Below are positions 16,758-25,241 of a stretch of DNA of 64,000 bases, piece by piece (position 1 is the first letter of the stretch; each line of letters begins with the position of its first letter). The notes under the pieces were generated by a model. The model was not told the origin of the DNA, ran no database searches, and worked only from the letters and a program-made list of their open reading frames with translations. The translations under genes and the position numbers were made by a program. This DNA comes from Actinoplanes lutulentus (GTDB taxonomy: Bacteria; Actinomycetota; Actinomycetes; Mycobacteriales; Micromonosporaceae), in assembly GCF_003259845.1 (NCBI RefSeq), contig NZ_QLMJ01000001.1, positions 620,001 through 684,000 on the forward strand, written 5' to 3'.

Positions 16758-16816
16758 CCGGCGGGTGATCGACACCAACCCGTTACGGGAATTGAAACCG
16801 AACACCCCTGGCCACC

Positions 16817-18772
16817 ATGATCTACGGCATGGCCGCGCTCGCAGGGTTGCACGACATCGACTGGTCCTCGCTGGAGCAGGGGTCAGCCGTACCCCGTCTG
16901 CTCTCCGGCCTGGCCGGCGGTGACCCCGCCACCCTGCGTGATCTTTATCGTCTCGCCCCCGACGGGGAGGACGTGCGCCACTGGGTGGTCTCGGCGCTGC
17001 CGTTCCTGCTCGACCTGGTCACCGATCCGGCACAGCCGTTGCGCGGCGAAATCCTGCGCCTGGTCGGTGACCTGGCGGGCGCCGACCGGACCTGGCAGAT
17101 GGCCGGGCGCACCCTGAGCGCAAAACGACTCCTCGCCGAGCGGGGCGGTTTGTCCGATCTGCTGGTGGATGAGGATCCGGTGGTACGGGAGGCGGCCGCT
17201 TACACGGTCCGCGCCGTCTATCGCCTGATCACCAACCCGACCGGGGATCTGTGGGAGCGGTTCGCCGAGGAGCCGGATCCGGGGGTGCGGCTCATGCTGC
17301 TGCGGACCAGCGTGATCACCGGCGCGGTCGGCGGCGGGTACGAGCTGACCAAGGTGTGGCTGGCGTCGGTCGCTGACACTGATGACGATTTACGCGTACG
17401 CATCAGTGCTCTCACCGAGATGATGGCGCTGTACAACCCGCCGCCGTTCGACACCGGCCGCGCCCGGGAGACGCTGCTGGCGGCGTACCGCGAAGGTCTC
17501 AACCGCGAACCCGAACCGGTCGGGGACATCGCCGGGCCGCTGCTGGCCGGCGCGCGGATGGCGACCCGGCAGTGGACGCCCGGCTATCACCAGGTGGTCG
17601 GCGCGGTGCGGGCCGGTTATCGCGACGACGTGACCGCGCATCTGGAGCTTCTGCACGAGATGCTGGACATGGACGCGTGGGATGCCCGGCAGGACGCGCT
17701 GCACGAGGCGCGGTCGCTGGTCCAGCGTCTACGTGGGCCGTACGGGCAGCTCGTCGACCGGGCCGCTGACCTGCTGTTCGACAAGGACGCGCAGGTCAGG
17801 GCGGCGGCGTTGCGGCTGTTGCAGGGTATCGGCGAGGTGGCTCGGCCGGCCGCTGACGCGGTGTGGGAGACGTTGTCGGGCGCTAAGCCGTACATCCACC
17901 AGGGTGAGTTGATCCCCGCGTTGGACGTGCTGGCCCGGCTGGGTGATCCACGGGTGCTGCCGATTCTGGAGCGGCTGCTGGATGACGCCCCGCACACGCG
18001 TGACCTGCACCGATACATCGCCGGGTACGGGGTTCGGGCTCGTGGGCTGGGCCGCACGCTGCGCCGGGTGCTGCGAAGTGTGAAGCAGGACTGGTCGACC
18101 GAGATCTATCGGGCCGGGTTGCTGGACGCGCTGATCGCCGCGGTTCCGCAGGAGGCGGCGGACTATCTGGTGGCCGAGCCGCTGGACGTGACCGGTTTGG
18201 GCCGGCTGACATCGACCGGCCGGGCGTCGCTGTCGCGGGCCGCGGAGATTCGCACACTGCTGAGCAGCGAGGAGCCGGCTCTCGCGCTGACGGCGGCTCG
18301 GGCGATCTGGTTCGTGGCCGGGGATGCGGAGGCCGCGGCGACCGTTTATGACCGCTACCTCGTGGGGTCGCCACATGCGGTCGCGGCCATCGATGGTCTT
18401 GCCGAGCTGAACTCGCGGGCGCTGGGCCGGGCGGGCGTGCTGAATCGCCTGGTCAAAAGCCGGTCGACGCGAGGTGATGTGACGGCGGCCGCCGCTGGTG
18501 CACTGTGGCGGATCACCGGAAATCCGAGCAGTGCACGGAAGCTGGGGTCGGTCTGGGAGGCTTCGCCGTATCTGCGGCCTCGGATCGCGCGGCTGTGGGT
18601 GGAGACCGGGATGCTGGCGTACGGCAGCCGGTTCGCCAAGGCTGAGCTGGCGATTCCGCTACGGCACAATCTGAGCAATCTCGGGCAGGGGTTTGACGAG
18701 GTCAACGAGGACGAGAAGTTGCTGGCGGACTGCCGCAAGATTGTGACGGAGAAGCCGCGCTGGGCGATCTGA
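16817..18772 (+). CDS. HEAT-repeat-like helical scaffold protein
   Basis: 651 residues; start at ATG 16817 or ATG 16829 (no clear ribosome binding site at either). The protein is built of paired helices: GSAVPRLLSGLAGGDPATLR, DPVVREAAAYTVRAVYRL, DKDAQVRAAALRLLQGIGEV and similar units with conserved Asp/Arg turns, typical of HEAT/Armadillo repeats. No enzymatic motif, signal peptide or membrane helix is seen. It probably serves as a protein-interaction surface. It stands alone, convergent with the methyltransferase gene. Confidence 0.75.
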   Translation: MIYGMAALAGLHDIDWSSLEQGSAVPRLLSGLAGGDPATLRDLYRLAPDGEDVRHWVVSALPFLLDLVTDPAQPLRGEILRLVGDLAGADRTWQMAGRTLSAKRLLAERGGLSDLLVDEDPVVREAAAYTVRAVYRLITNPTGDLWERFAEEPDPGVRLMLLRTSVITGAVGGGYELTKVWLASVADTDDDLRVRISALTEMMALYNPPPFDTGRARETLLAAYREGLNREPEPVGDIAGPLLAGARMATRQWTPGYHQVVGAVRAGYRDDVTAHLELLHEMLDMDAWDARQDALHEARSLVQRLRGPYGQLVDRAADLLFDKDAQVRAAALRLLQGIGEVARPAADAVWETLSGAKPYIHQGELIPALDVLARLGDPRVLPILERLLDDAPHTRDLHRYIAGYGVRARGLGRTLRRVLRSVKQDWSTEIYRAGLLDALIAAVPQEAADYLVAEPLDVTGLGRLTSTGRASLSRAAEIRTLLSSEEPALALTAARAIWFVAGDAEAAATVYDRYLVGSPHAVAAIDGLAELNSRALGRAGVLNRLVKSRSTRGDVTAAAAGALWRITGNPSSARKLGSVWEASPYLRPRIARLWVETGMLAYGSRFAKAELAIPLRHNLSNLGQGFDEVNEDEKLLADCRKIVTEKPRWAI

Positions 18773-18774
18773 CC

Positions 18775-19509
18775 TCATCGTCGCCGTGCGGTGATCACCC
18801 AGGCTCGGGAGTCGAGCCAGACCCCGTCGTCGCGGAGGTGGGTGGCGAGCATGTCGCGGAGCCGTCCGGTGACGGCGGGATCGTTCAGGGCCTCGCCGGT
18901 GCAGGCGAAACCCCGGACCCACGCGAGCGCGGCGTCGACATCCGGGCCGTAGTAGACCGGTTCGTGCACGTCGGCGAAGGTGATACCGGTGAACCCTGCG
19001 GTGTCGAGGATCTTCGTCACCGTCGTGGGATCGGCCAGCGAGAAGGCGTTCGGTCCGCCTGATCTCGCGGATCCGGCGAGGGCACGGCGGATGGCGACAC
19101 GCCACTCGTTGAGCTCGCCGTCCTGCCAGACCATCATGACGAGCCGGCCGGAGGGGCGCAGGGCGCGGGCGATGTTGGTGAACGCGGCGACCGGGTCGGC
19201 GAAGAACATCGTGCCGAACCGGCTGATCACCAGGTCGAAGTGGTCCGGCGGGAAGGGATGGGTCTGCGCGTCGGCTTGTTCGAAGGTGACGTTGCGTTCT
19301 TCCGCTGTCAGGGCGCGGGCCCGGTCGACGGCCGCGCCGGAGATGTCGACCCCGGCAGCACTCCCGTCTCCGGACTCACGGGCCGCATCGCGTGTGGTCC
19401 GCCCGGCCCCGCACCCGATGTCGAGGATGTGGTCGCCGGCCCGGATGCCCCAGGCCCGGCGGAATACTTCGTGGTGTAGTCGCAGCTCAGCGTCGTAATC
19501 AACGTCCAT
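18775..19509 (-). CDS. class I SAM-dependent methyltransferase
   Basis: 244 residues. SAM motif I is ILDIGCGAGRTTRDAA; acidic residue motif II is GVDISGAAVDRAR; a later motif is HFDLVISRFGTMFFADPVAAF, as in UbiE/Methyltransf_11-type enzymes. Substrate unknown. Its start overlaps the 3' end of the upstream alpha/beta hydrolase by 11 nt, so the two are co-transcribed. The acceptor could be a small metabolite handled by that hydrolase, but this is only inferred. Confidence 0.9.
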   Translation of the reverse strand: MDVDYDAELRLHHEVFRRAWGIRAGDHILDIGCGAGRTTRDAARESGDGSAAGVDISGAAVDRARALTAEERNVTFEQADAQTHPFPPDHFDLVISRFGTMFFADPVAAFTNIARALRPSGRLVMMVWQDGELNEWRVAIRRALAGSARSGGPNAFSLADPTTVTKILDTAGFTGITFADVHEPVYYGPDVDAALAWVRGFACTGEALNDPAVTGRLRDMLATHLRDDGVWLDSRAWVITARRR

Positions 19510-20158
19510 CGGCGTACTCCTTGAGGCGGTCCGCCAGCTCCCGGGGGCGGCTCAGCGCCGGCGTGTGCCCGCCGTCGATCTCGTCCGGCGTGATGCCCAG
19601 ACGCTCCCTCGCGACGCGCCGCATGAACCCGACGGGCAGCAGCCGGTCATCACGACAGGCCAGCACCCGGGTGGGCACGTCGGGCCAGGCCTTCATAGGC
19701 GACGGCTCCCCCAGCCGGGTCTCCGACTGCTCGCGGCCCCGTTTCCACGCCTCGGCGGCCAGCTCCGGCGCGACGTCCTGATAGAACAGGTCGTCGTGTT
19801 GCTCCCGTGTCTCCCGGTCCCAGCCGGTATTCGCCCAGTAATCAGCAGGGGCCTCCCCCGGCGCCGGGATCATCGGCGCGACCAGCACAATCATCGTCAC
19901 GGCCTCGGGCCCGGTCGTCCGCTCGCCGACAAGCGGCGCGGTGAATCCGCCGAGCGACTGTCCGACAACGATCAGATCCGTACGCTCGCCGACGGCCGCG
20001 ACCACGGCGTCCGCGTACTCGGCCAAGCCGGCTGTGTCGTCGTCACAGGGCAGGTCCGGCGCGACGGTGTCGAACCCGCGCGCCCGCAACTCGGCTTCCA
20101 CGAGATGCCAGTACCAGCCGACATCGCCGGCGCCGTGGATCAGAACGAAAGTGGCCAC
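19499..20158 (-). CDS. alpha/beta hydrolase
   Basis: 219 residues. The oxyanion-hole region is VLIHGAGDVGWYW, the nucleophile elbow is VVGQSLGGF (Ser), the acid is probably Asp in ACRDDRLLP, and the catalytic His is in DGGHTPALSRP. This layout matches the salicylate-esterase/EstC-like subgroup of small actinobacterial alpha/beta hydrolases. It is translated ahead of the methyltransferase with an 11-nt overlap. Cytoplasmic (no signal). Confidence 0.9.
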   Translation of the reverse strand: MATFVLIHGAGDVGWYWHLVEAELRARGFDTVAPDLPCDDDTAGLAEYADAVVAAVGERTDLIVVGQSLGGFTAPLVGERTTGPEAVTMIVLVAPMIPAPGEAPADYWANTGWDRETREQHDDLFYQDVAPELAAEAWKRGREQSETRLGEPSPMKAWPDVPTRVLACRDDRLLPVGFMRRVARERLGITPDEIDGGHTPALSRPRELADRLKEYADGR

Positions 20159-20174
20159 GCTGTCTCCCGTACCC

Positions 20175-21200
20175 TCAGCTCTGCTGGTAATTCACCGCCG
20201 CGAACCCGCACGGCTGATGCAGGTGCAGGTAATACGCACCTTCCCCGTCGTCGATGTCCGCGCCACCGATGAGGCCCAGGTAGTCCATCGACTGGCCGCA
20301 CCCGGGGCACTCCGGATGGTCCGCGTCCTGGATCCAGTCGGGCCGCCCACCCAGCGTCGACCCGCCCTGGCTCCAGGCGCTGACCTGGTAGGGACTCGCC
20401 CGAACCGGCCCGGGCACCGGCAGCAGCGCGGGCGGGTCCTCCGGACCGGCGTCCTTGGGCAGATAGCTCGGTGGCGTGTTGCCGGCCCACCAGCTCGACC
20501 CGCCGTCCGGGCTGACCTTGCTGAACAGCGTCGCGTAACACGCACAGAAGTGGCAGGTCTCGACAACGAGCCGCCCGGACCAGCCGGTGTGCGCCAGCGC
20601 GGCGCGCACCGCCGGATCAGCGGCGTCCAGGTCGGCGGCGTTCAGGTCGGCGGCGTCCAGGTCGGCGGCGTCCAGGTCGGCGGCGTTCAGGTCGGCGGCG
20701 TTCAGGTCGGCGGCCACCCACAACGGCGACGTGCACCACGGACAGGTCGCACCGCTCGGCTCACGCGACGACTCGCGCAGCAGCCACTCATAGGCGGTGT
20801 CGCCGCACAGCTCCCGGCGGCTGCCATCGGTGTCAACGGTCCAGCCGCCCTCACGGGCATAGTCAAGCGACCCGACATAGAGCTCGTCGGCGCCGGGCGG
20901 AGGCGACGTGGACCAGCGGCGCAGGGCCTGCTCAGCGAGAGGGTGCCCGCTGTATGCCAGGACGAGCAGCAGGTGGTTGAGCCGCCCCTGCCCCTGGCCG
21001 GCGTCAACCTGCGCGACAACCCGCCGCACCGTCACATCATCGGCGGCCCGGAACAGTTTCGCCGGCCAGAGCAGATCGAGGTCGAGCATGAGGCCGTGAT
21101 GAGGGGTGAGGTCGCCGGGAGCGCTGTCCGCGATCTCCGCCAGCTCCTCCGCCGCCACGTCGTCATCACCGGCAGCCCGCCTGACCAGGTCCTCCATCAT
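20175..21200 (-). CDS. hypothetical protein with two zinc-ribbon-like knuckles and pentapeptide repeats
   Basis: About 341 residues from ATG 21200 (an in-frame TTG at 21230 is possible). Visible parts: a helical N-terminus, TCPWCTSPLWVAA with a CxxC, six pentapeptide-repeat units (ADLNA/ADLDA), a Cys-containing segment VVETCHFCACY, and a C-terminal CPGCGQSMDYLG knuckle followed by HLHQPCGFAAV. The Cys pairs suggest zinc binding. The repeat block is inserted right after the first knuckle and is encoded by six 15-bp tandem repeats. Function unknown. Confidence 0.65.
   Translation of the reverse strand: MMEDLVRRAAGDDDVAAEELAEIADSAPGDLTPHHGLMLDLDLLWPAKLFRAADDVTVRRVVAQVDAGQGQGRLNHLLLVLAYSGHPLAEQALRRWSTSPPPGADELYVGSLDYAREGGWTVDTDGSRRELCGDTAYEWLLRESSREPSGATCPWCTSPLWVAADLNAADLNAADLDAADLDAADLNAADLDAADPAVRAALAHTGWSGRLVVETCHFCACYATLFSKVSPDGGSSWWAGNTPPSYLPKDAGPEDPPALLPVPGPVRASPYQVSAWSQGGSTLGGRPDWIQDADHPECPGCGQSMDYLGLIGGADIDDGEGAYYLHLHQPCGFAAVNYQQS
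20623..20712 (-). repeat. 15-bp coding tandem repeat, 6 copies
   Basis: Six contiguous 15-bp units (20623-20637 through 20698-20712), differing only at one C/T position that switches Asp and Asn codons. They encode ADLNA/ADLDA pentapeptides. Confidence 0.95.
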
Positions 21201-21237
21201 GCGGCGGATGTTAGCCCCGGGGTCCGACAAAAACCGG

Positions 21238-21591
21238 TCACATCCAGGTGACGAAGGAGGCGGGATCCTGCAGCCAGTAATAGAGGAGGCTGCCGATCAT
21301 GACCAGTCCCAGGACCGTTTCGATGGCGCTGCGCTGGTAGAGCTCGCGCCGCCGGCCCGGCTCGGTGGCGCGGCGAAACCTGCCGGTGGTCCAGACCGCC
21401 TGCCCGAAGAAGGCCGCGGGCACAACGAGGTACGGAATGTTGAAGACATAGACCTGAACCCGTCCGTAGTAGGCGGCGACCGCCAGGACGAGGAGCGCCA
21501 GCAGGTAGGCACCGAGCAACAACTGAGCGGTACGAGCCACGAACTGCTGCCGGTCGGCGACAACGTCAGCCTGGTCCATCGACGATTCCAT
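21238..21591 (-). CDS. small hypothetical membrane protein
   Basis: 117 residues. Three hydrophobic segments: TAQLLLGAYLLALLVLAVAA, FNIPYLVVPAAFFGQAVW and ETVLGLVMIGSLLYYWL, with short basic loops (RFRRATEPGRRRELYQR). No conserved motif is recognised. It lies between the glycerophosphodiesterase and the zinc-ribbon protein on the same strand and could share a transcript with either. Confidence 0.6.
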   Translation of the reverse strand: MESSMDQADVVADRQQFVARTAQLLLGAYLLALLVLAVAAYYGRVQVYVFNIPYLVVPAAFFGQAVWTTGRFRRATEPGRRRELYQRSAIETVLGLVMIGSLLYYWLQDPASFVTWM

Positions 21592-21629
21592 GCCCAGGTG
21601 TACCCGCGCCCCAGCAAGCCGGTTCGAGA

Positions 21630-22601
21630 TCAGCTGATCAGGGGTGCTGCCACGTCGATGCGGTTGGTCCAGATGCCGCCGGGCCAGTTCTCAGGGATCT
21701 GGTTCACGGTCTCCGGGGTGTCGAAGCCCGCGGAATAGTCGCCTCCGTCGGCTACCAGGATGACTCTGGTGCCGGCTTCGGCCATGCGATTGGCGAAACG
21801 GTTCGGCCAGCCCCAGAGCCAGCGGCCGTAACGGGCCGGCAGGTGCAGCTGGGTGTTGCGGCAGGCGTCCGGGACGTGGCCGGTCCAGCCTGTTGACTCG
21901 TACCGGAGCAGGCAGTTCTTCATCATTGCTTTTGACGTCGCCCGGACCCCGGGCAACGCCGTGTGGAAAGCGGCGACCGCGGTGTCCTCGCCGTAAACGG
22001 TCAGCTGCTGGTGGGGCCGTTCAGCGAGCAGTTCGGCGAGCGCTTCGCCGTCGGCCGCGTTGTCATTCTTCAGGTGGATCAGCAGCTCGCGGCCGGCGAA
22101 CGCGTCCAGAACCTCGGGGGCATCCGGCATCAGGCCGACGCCCTTTCCGCGGAATGGGTAGGTGACGCCGCCGTCGGCGGTATATCCGTAGCCGATGTCG
22201 AGTGCGCGCAGCTCGTCCATGGTGTGTTCGCCGACCGTGCCGGACGCGTCGGTGCGGCATTCCAGCACGGCGTCGTGGAAAACCGCGAGCCGGCCGTCGC
22301 GGGTCAACTTCACATCGAATTCGACCACGTCGGCGCCGGCGTCGAAAGCGGCCCGCATCGAATCGAGAGTGTTCTCCAGGTAGGGGTGTTCCGGCGGCAG
22401 AATCACCTGCGCGGTGCAGGTGTCGGCTTGCACGCGCGAGACGTCGAAGGTCTGCGCGAGGCCGCGATGCGCCAGGAGCAGCGGTTCGTTACCGCTGTTC
22501 ACGAGCGTGGAGTTGTTACCGAGCCACAAACCCGCGACGGCGACGAGCAGCACGGCGAGCGGAATCCGCAGCCGCCTCACGATCTTCAACACCCCGGACA
22601 T
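21630..22601 (-). CDS. glycerophosphodiester phosphodiesterase family protein, membrane-anchored
   Basis: 323 residues from ATG 22601 (MSGVLKIVRRLRIPL); upstream in-frame codons to 22709 look non-coding. An N-terminal signal anchor (IPLAVLLVAVAGLWLG) is followed by the TIM-barrel GDPD domain: LLAHRGLAQ (catalytic His), HPYLENTLDSM (metal Glu), VEFDVKLTRDGRLAVFHD (metal and catalytic His) and LLIHLKN. It would hydrolyse glycerophosphodiesters to glycerol-3-phosphate and an alcohol outside the membrane. Phosphate scavenging would fit the window but no PHO site is visible here. Confidence 0.88.
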   Translation of the reverse strand: MSGVLKIVRRLRIPLAVLLVAVAGLWLGNNSTLVNSGNEPLLLAHRGLAQTFDVSRVQADTCTAQVILPPEHPYLENTLDSMRAAFDAGADVVEFDVKLTRDGRLAVFHDAVLECRTDASGTVGEHTMDELRALDIGYGYTADGGVTYPFRGKGVGLMPDAPEVLDAFAGRELLIHLKNDNAADGEALAELLAERPHQQLTVYGEDTAVAAFHTALPGVRATSKAMMKNCLLRYESTGWTGHVPDACRNTQLHLPARYGRWLWGWPNRFANRMAEAGTRVILVADGGDYSAGFDTPETVNQIPENWPGGIWTNRIDVAAPLIS

Positions 22602-22677
22602 CCTGCCAGCTGGGTGCAATGGTTGCGCTTTCCGAGTCCATTGTGCGTACGCAAGAAAGGGTTTGAATTTGCCGTTC

Positions 22678-22929
22678 TCAGGCGGTCCAGACCCGGCCGG
22701 TGGTGGCATAACCGGCGTCGATGCGGTCGACTACGAGGATCGTCTCGCCGGTGCGCAAGGTTCGCGGGGTCGGGAAGTCGACGCCGAGGATGGTGATCGG
22801 GTGGCCGGTGAGTTCGTCGTGCAGGCGCGGCACCCCGGTGAAATCCTCATCAGCGCTTCCGACGACCAGTAGGCCGGCGCGCGCCCCGATGTCGAACACC
22901 TCATTGATCTGGAAACGGGTGGCTGTCAC
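22678..22929 (-). CDS. 83-aa partner of the WXG/HExxH protein, possible immunity protein
   Basis: 83 residues beginning MTATRFQINEVFDIGARAGL. Mostly short beta strands (LLVVGSADEDF, ITILGVDF, ETILVVDRIDAG); no signal or membrane helix. The ATG overlaps the stop of the upstream 384-residue gene by 4 nt, so the two are made together. Family not recognised. Because the upstream protein has ESX-substrate and zincin-like features, an immunity role is a reasonable inference but is not shown by any motif. Confidence 0.55.
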   Translation of the reverse strand: MTATRFQINEVFDIGARAGLLVVGSADEDFTGVPRLHDELTGHPITILGVDFPTPRTLRTGETILVVDRIDAGYATTGRVWTA

Positions 22930-24080
22930 GGCTGTTTCCTCCGAAAGAGCTCCAAGGCCGGCACTTCACTCGCGTACGCCTCGTCTTCGAGGTCCCGCAG
23001 CACACGCCACAGATGTTCGCCGTTGCGCTGCTGCTGGACGTGAGTATGTTCGTGCGCGATGGTCGCAGCCAGGCTATCCGGATCCGCGAAGCTGGCTGGG
23101 CCGAAGCGGACCTGGGTCCCGTTGCGTTCCGATGGCGTGTAGGCGCCGGCGTCCATGTGTTCCAGGTATCGAATCTCCTCAGCGTCGGAAACGATGACTA
23201 TGTCGACGTCACCGAAATCGATCCCCATCCGCTCGGCGGTCGCGTGAACGTTTTCCAGTGTCATCGGGGTACCCGGGCCGTTCTCCAGCACGTCGCGGTT
23301 GGTGCTTACCCGGCTCTTGCTGAAGAAATGAACCGAGCGATCGGTCGGTGCGGATCGAGCGATGCGGCCTGCCAGTGTTCGCAGGTCGCCGAGGACCTCG
23401 CCCAAGCGATTGATCATCACCTTCAGGCGGCGAAGGCTGCCCAGCAGTCCTCGGATGAAGTGTTGGATCTTGTTGGCCCACTTCAGAACGAGAGCGGACA
23501 CCTGGCCCGCGACGACGGGGGTCGCGATACCGAGAGTGATTCCTTCCATGGCGAGCCATTGCGGTAGGCGGACAGCCAGAGTTGCGATGAAGTTGGCGAT
23601 CAGGTCGCGGACGATTTCGCGTACCAGACCGACCACCAGGCCCGCACCCTCCACCGCGGACGCGATGCCACCGGTTGCGGCAGTGATGCCGTCGAGCACG
23701 ACCAGGTTCTCCGCCGCGTGGGCGCGGTAGGCGTCACCGGACGCGCCTGACCAGCCAGCGGTCTGCGTACGAACGTGGTCTGCATATTCTTGATGTGCGG
23801 CCGCGGTAAGCGCGGCAACGTTCGACCAGGTCGCGGCCTGCGCGGTGACCTCGGCGGCGTCACCAGCCAGGTGGTCGAGCGCCTCCTGGAGGGGTCGGAT
23901 GTGTTCCATGAGCCAGGCGACGCCCCAGCTGGCCACGGTGCCGAGGGGGTCGACGGCGAGCGACAATCCTTCGAGGGATACGCCGACGCCTCCGATGGCA
24001 CTGTCCACCCAGTTCTGGCTGCGGATGCCCGCGGCGAGCTGGTGAGCGTCTTCGGCCAGGCCGATCCCGGCGACTTCCAT
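22926..24080 (-). CDS. WXG100-like protein with C-terminal HExxH (zincin) domain
   Basis: 384 residues from ATG 24080, which has GGGGGT 7 nt upstream. The N-terminal half is helical with a W-x-G motif (TAGWSGASGDAYRAHAAEN), as in ESX/type VII substrates. The middle has hydrophobic segments (GAGLVVGLVREIVRDLIANF; LGIATPVVAGQVSALVL). The C-terminal domain contains IAHEHTHVQQQRNGEHLW, an HExxH zinc site as in DUF4157-like peptidase domains of polymorphic toxins, with downstream acidic residues (DEAYASE). A palindrome lies just upstream. Probable secreted toxin or effector; the target is unknown. Confidence 0.7.
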   Translation of the reverse strand: MEVAGIGLAEDAHQLAAGIRSQNWVDSAIGGVGVSLEGLSLAVDPLGTVASWGVAWLMEHIRPLQEALDHLAGDAAEVTAQAATWSNVAALTAAAHQEYADHVRTQTAGWSGASGDAYRAHAAENLVVLDGITAATGGIASAVEGAGLVVGLVREIVRDLIANFIATLAVRLPQWLAMEGITLGIATPVVAGQVSALVLKWANKIQHFIRGLLGSLRRLKVMINRLGEVLGDLRTLAGRIARSAPTDRSVHFFSKSRVSTNRDVLENGPGTPMTLENVHATAERMGIDFGDVDIVIVSDAEEIRYLEHMDAGAYTPSERNGTQVRFGPASFADPDSLAATIAHEHTHVQQQRNGEHLWRVLRDLEDEAYASEVPALELFRRKQP

Positions 24081-24092
24081 CTGATGTACCCC

Positions 24093-24113
24093 CATCGCTC
24101 TGTCAGAGCGATG
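24093..24113. promoter_or_regulatory. 10-bp dyad upstream of the WXG/HExxH gene
   Basis: CATCGCTCTG-T-CAGAGCGATG is a perfect inverted repeat (24093-24102 with 24104-24113) that begins 13 bp upstream of the chosen start. It could be a repressor operator or an mRNA hairpin affecting initiation; it also covers the alternative ATG at 24095. Confidence 0.5.
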
Positions 24114-24152
24114 TACACCTATGCGGATCGGCGGGTTCGGCGGTGCCCGTCG

Positions 24153-25139
24153 TCAGTTGCCGGTGCCGAGGGAGGACATGAAGGCTGCTGGGTAGCGGTC
24201 GCCCTGCGCCGAACCGGCCGGGATGGTCTTCTCGATGTCGGTGAGGTCGTCGGCGGTGAGCTGGACGTCCAGCGCGGGCAGGGCCTCGGTCAGGCGGGTG
24301 CGGGAGCGGGCTCCGACCAGCGGCACGATGTCGTCGCCCTGGGCGGCGACCCAGGCGATCGCCAGCTGGGCGACGGTGCAGCCCTTTGCCTGGGCGAGGG
24401 TGCGGAGGGCCTCGACCAGCGACAGGTTGTGTTCGACGTTGCCGGTGGCGAACCGCGGGCTGTGGTTGCGGGGGTCGCCGGCCTGGCCGGGGGTCCAGTT
24501 GCCGGAGATCAGGCCGCGGCTCAGGACGCCGTACGCGGTCAGGCCGATGCCGAGCTCGCGCAGGGTGGGCAGGATGTCGGCCTCGACGGCGCGGGAGATC
24601 AGGGAGTACTCGATCTGCAGGTCGGCGATCGGGTGGACCGCGTGGGCCCGGCGGATCGTCGCGGCGTTGACCTCGGAGAGGCCGACGTGGCGGACATAGC
24701 CGGCGTCGATCATCTCTTTGATGGCGCCGACGGTGTCCTCGATCGGGACGTTCGGGTCGAGACGGGCGGGACGGTAGATGTCGATGTGGTCGACGCCGAG
24801 GCGGTTCAGGGAGTACGCGAGGAAATTCTTCACCGCTTCGGGACGGCCGTCGGCGCCGCCGAACTCGTGGCCCGGGCCGCGGAGCATGCCGAACTTGACG
24901 CTGAGCTGGTACGAGTCACGGTCGCGGCCACGGAGTGCTTCGGCGAGCAGGAGCTCGTTGTGACCCATGCCGTAGAAGTCGCCGGTGTCGATCAGCGTGA
25001 CGCCCGCGTCGAGGGCGGCGTGCACTGTCTTGATGCTCTCGTCGCGGTCCGACGGGCCGTACGTGCCGGACATCGCCATCGCGCCGAGGCCCAGAGCGGA
25101 GACGGCCGGGCCGGTGTTTCCCAGGGTTCGTGTGTTCAT
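24153..25139 (-). CDS. aldo/keto reductase
   Basis: 328 residues from ATG 25139 with AGGGTGAGA upstream. Typical AKR: LGLGAMAMSGTYG, catalytic tetrad in DTGDFYGMGHNE (Asp, Tyr), LSVKFGML (Lys) and DHIDIYRP (the His of the usual HR motif is not obvious, DH fits), plus the C-terminal NADPH site VPLVGARSRTRLTEAL. Substrate unknown; general carbonyl detoxification is typical. It is divergent from an XRE-type regulator, a common AKR arrangement. Confidence 0.9.
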   Translation of the reverse strand: MNTRTLGNTGPAVSALGLGAMAMSGTYGPSDRDESIKTVHAALDAGVTLIDTGDFYGMGHNELLLAEALRGRDRDSYQLSVKFGMLRGPGHEFGGADGRPEAVKNFLAYSLNRLGVDHIDIYRPARLDPNVPIEDTVGAIKEMIDAGYVRHVGLSEVNAATIRRAHAVHPIADLQIEYSLISRAVEADILPTLRELGIGLTAYGVLSRGLISGNWTPGQAGDPRNHSPRFATGNVEHNLSLVEALRTLAQAKGCTVAQLAIAWVAAQGDDIVPLVGARSRTRLTEALPALDVQLTADDLTDIEKTIPAGSAQGDRYPAAFMSSLGTGN

Positions 25140-25241
25140 GGCTCTCACCCTGCGCTGGACTTCGGGCGTACGGGAGAGGAGCGCTTATCGTGGGAGCGGC
25201 GCTCCCTGGCTGCGGGTTCTCCCGCCGGGCACGATGGGTTC

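Noticed and set aside
23775..25241. N-terminal 489 residues of a 767-aa plus-strand frame
   Set aside because: Only the last 278 residues (from ATG 25242) form a real XRE regulator; the rest is antisense to the WXG protein and the aldo/keto reductase.
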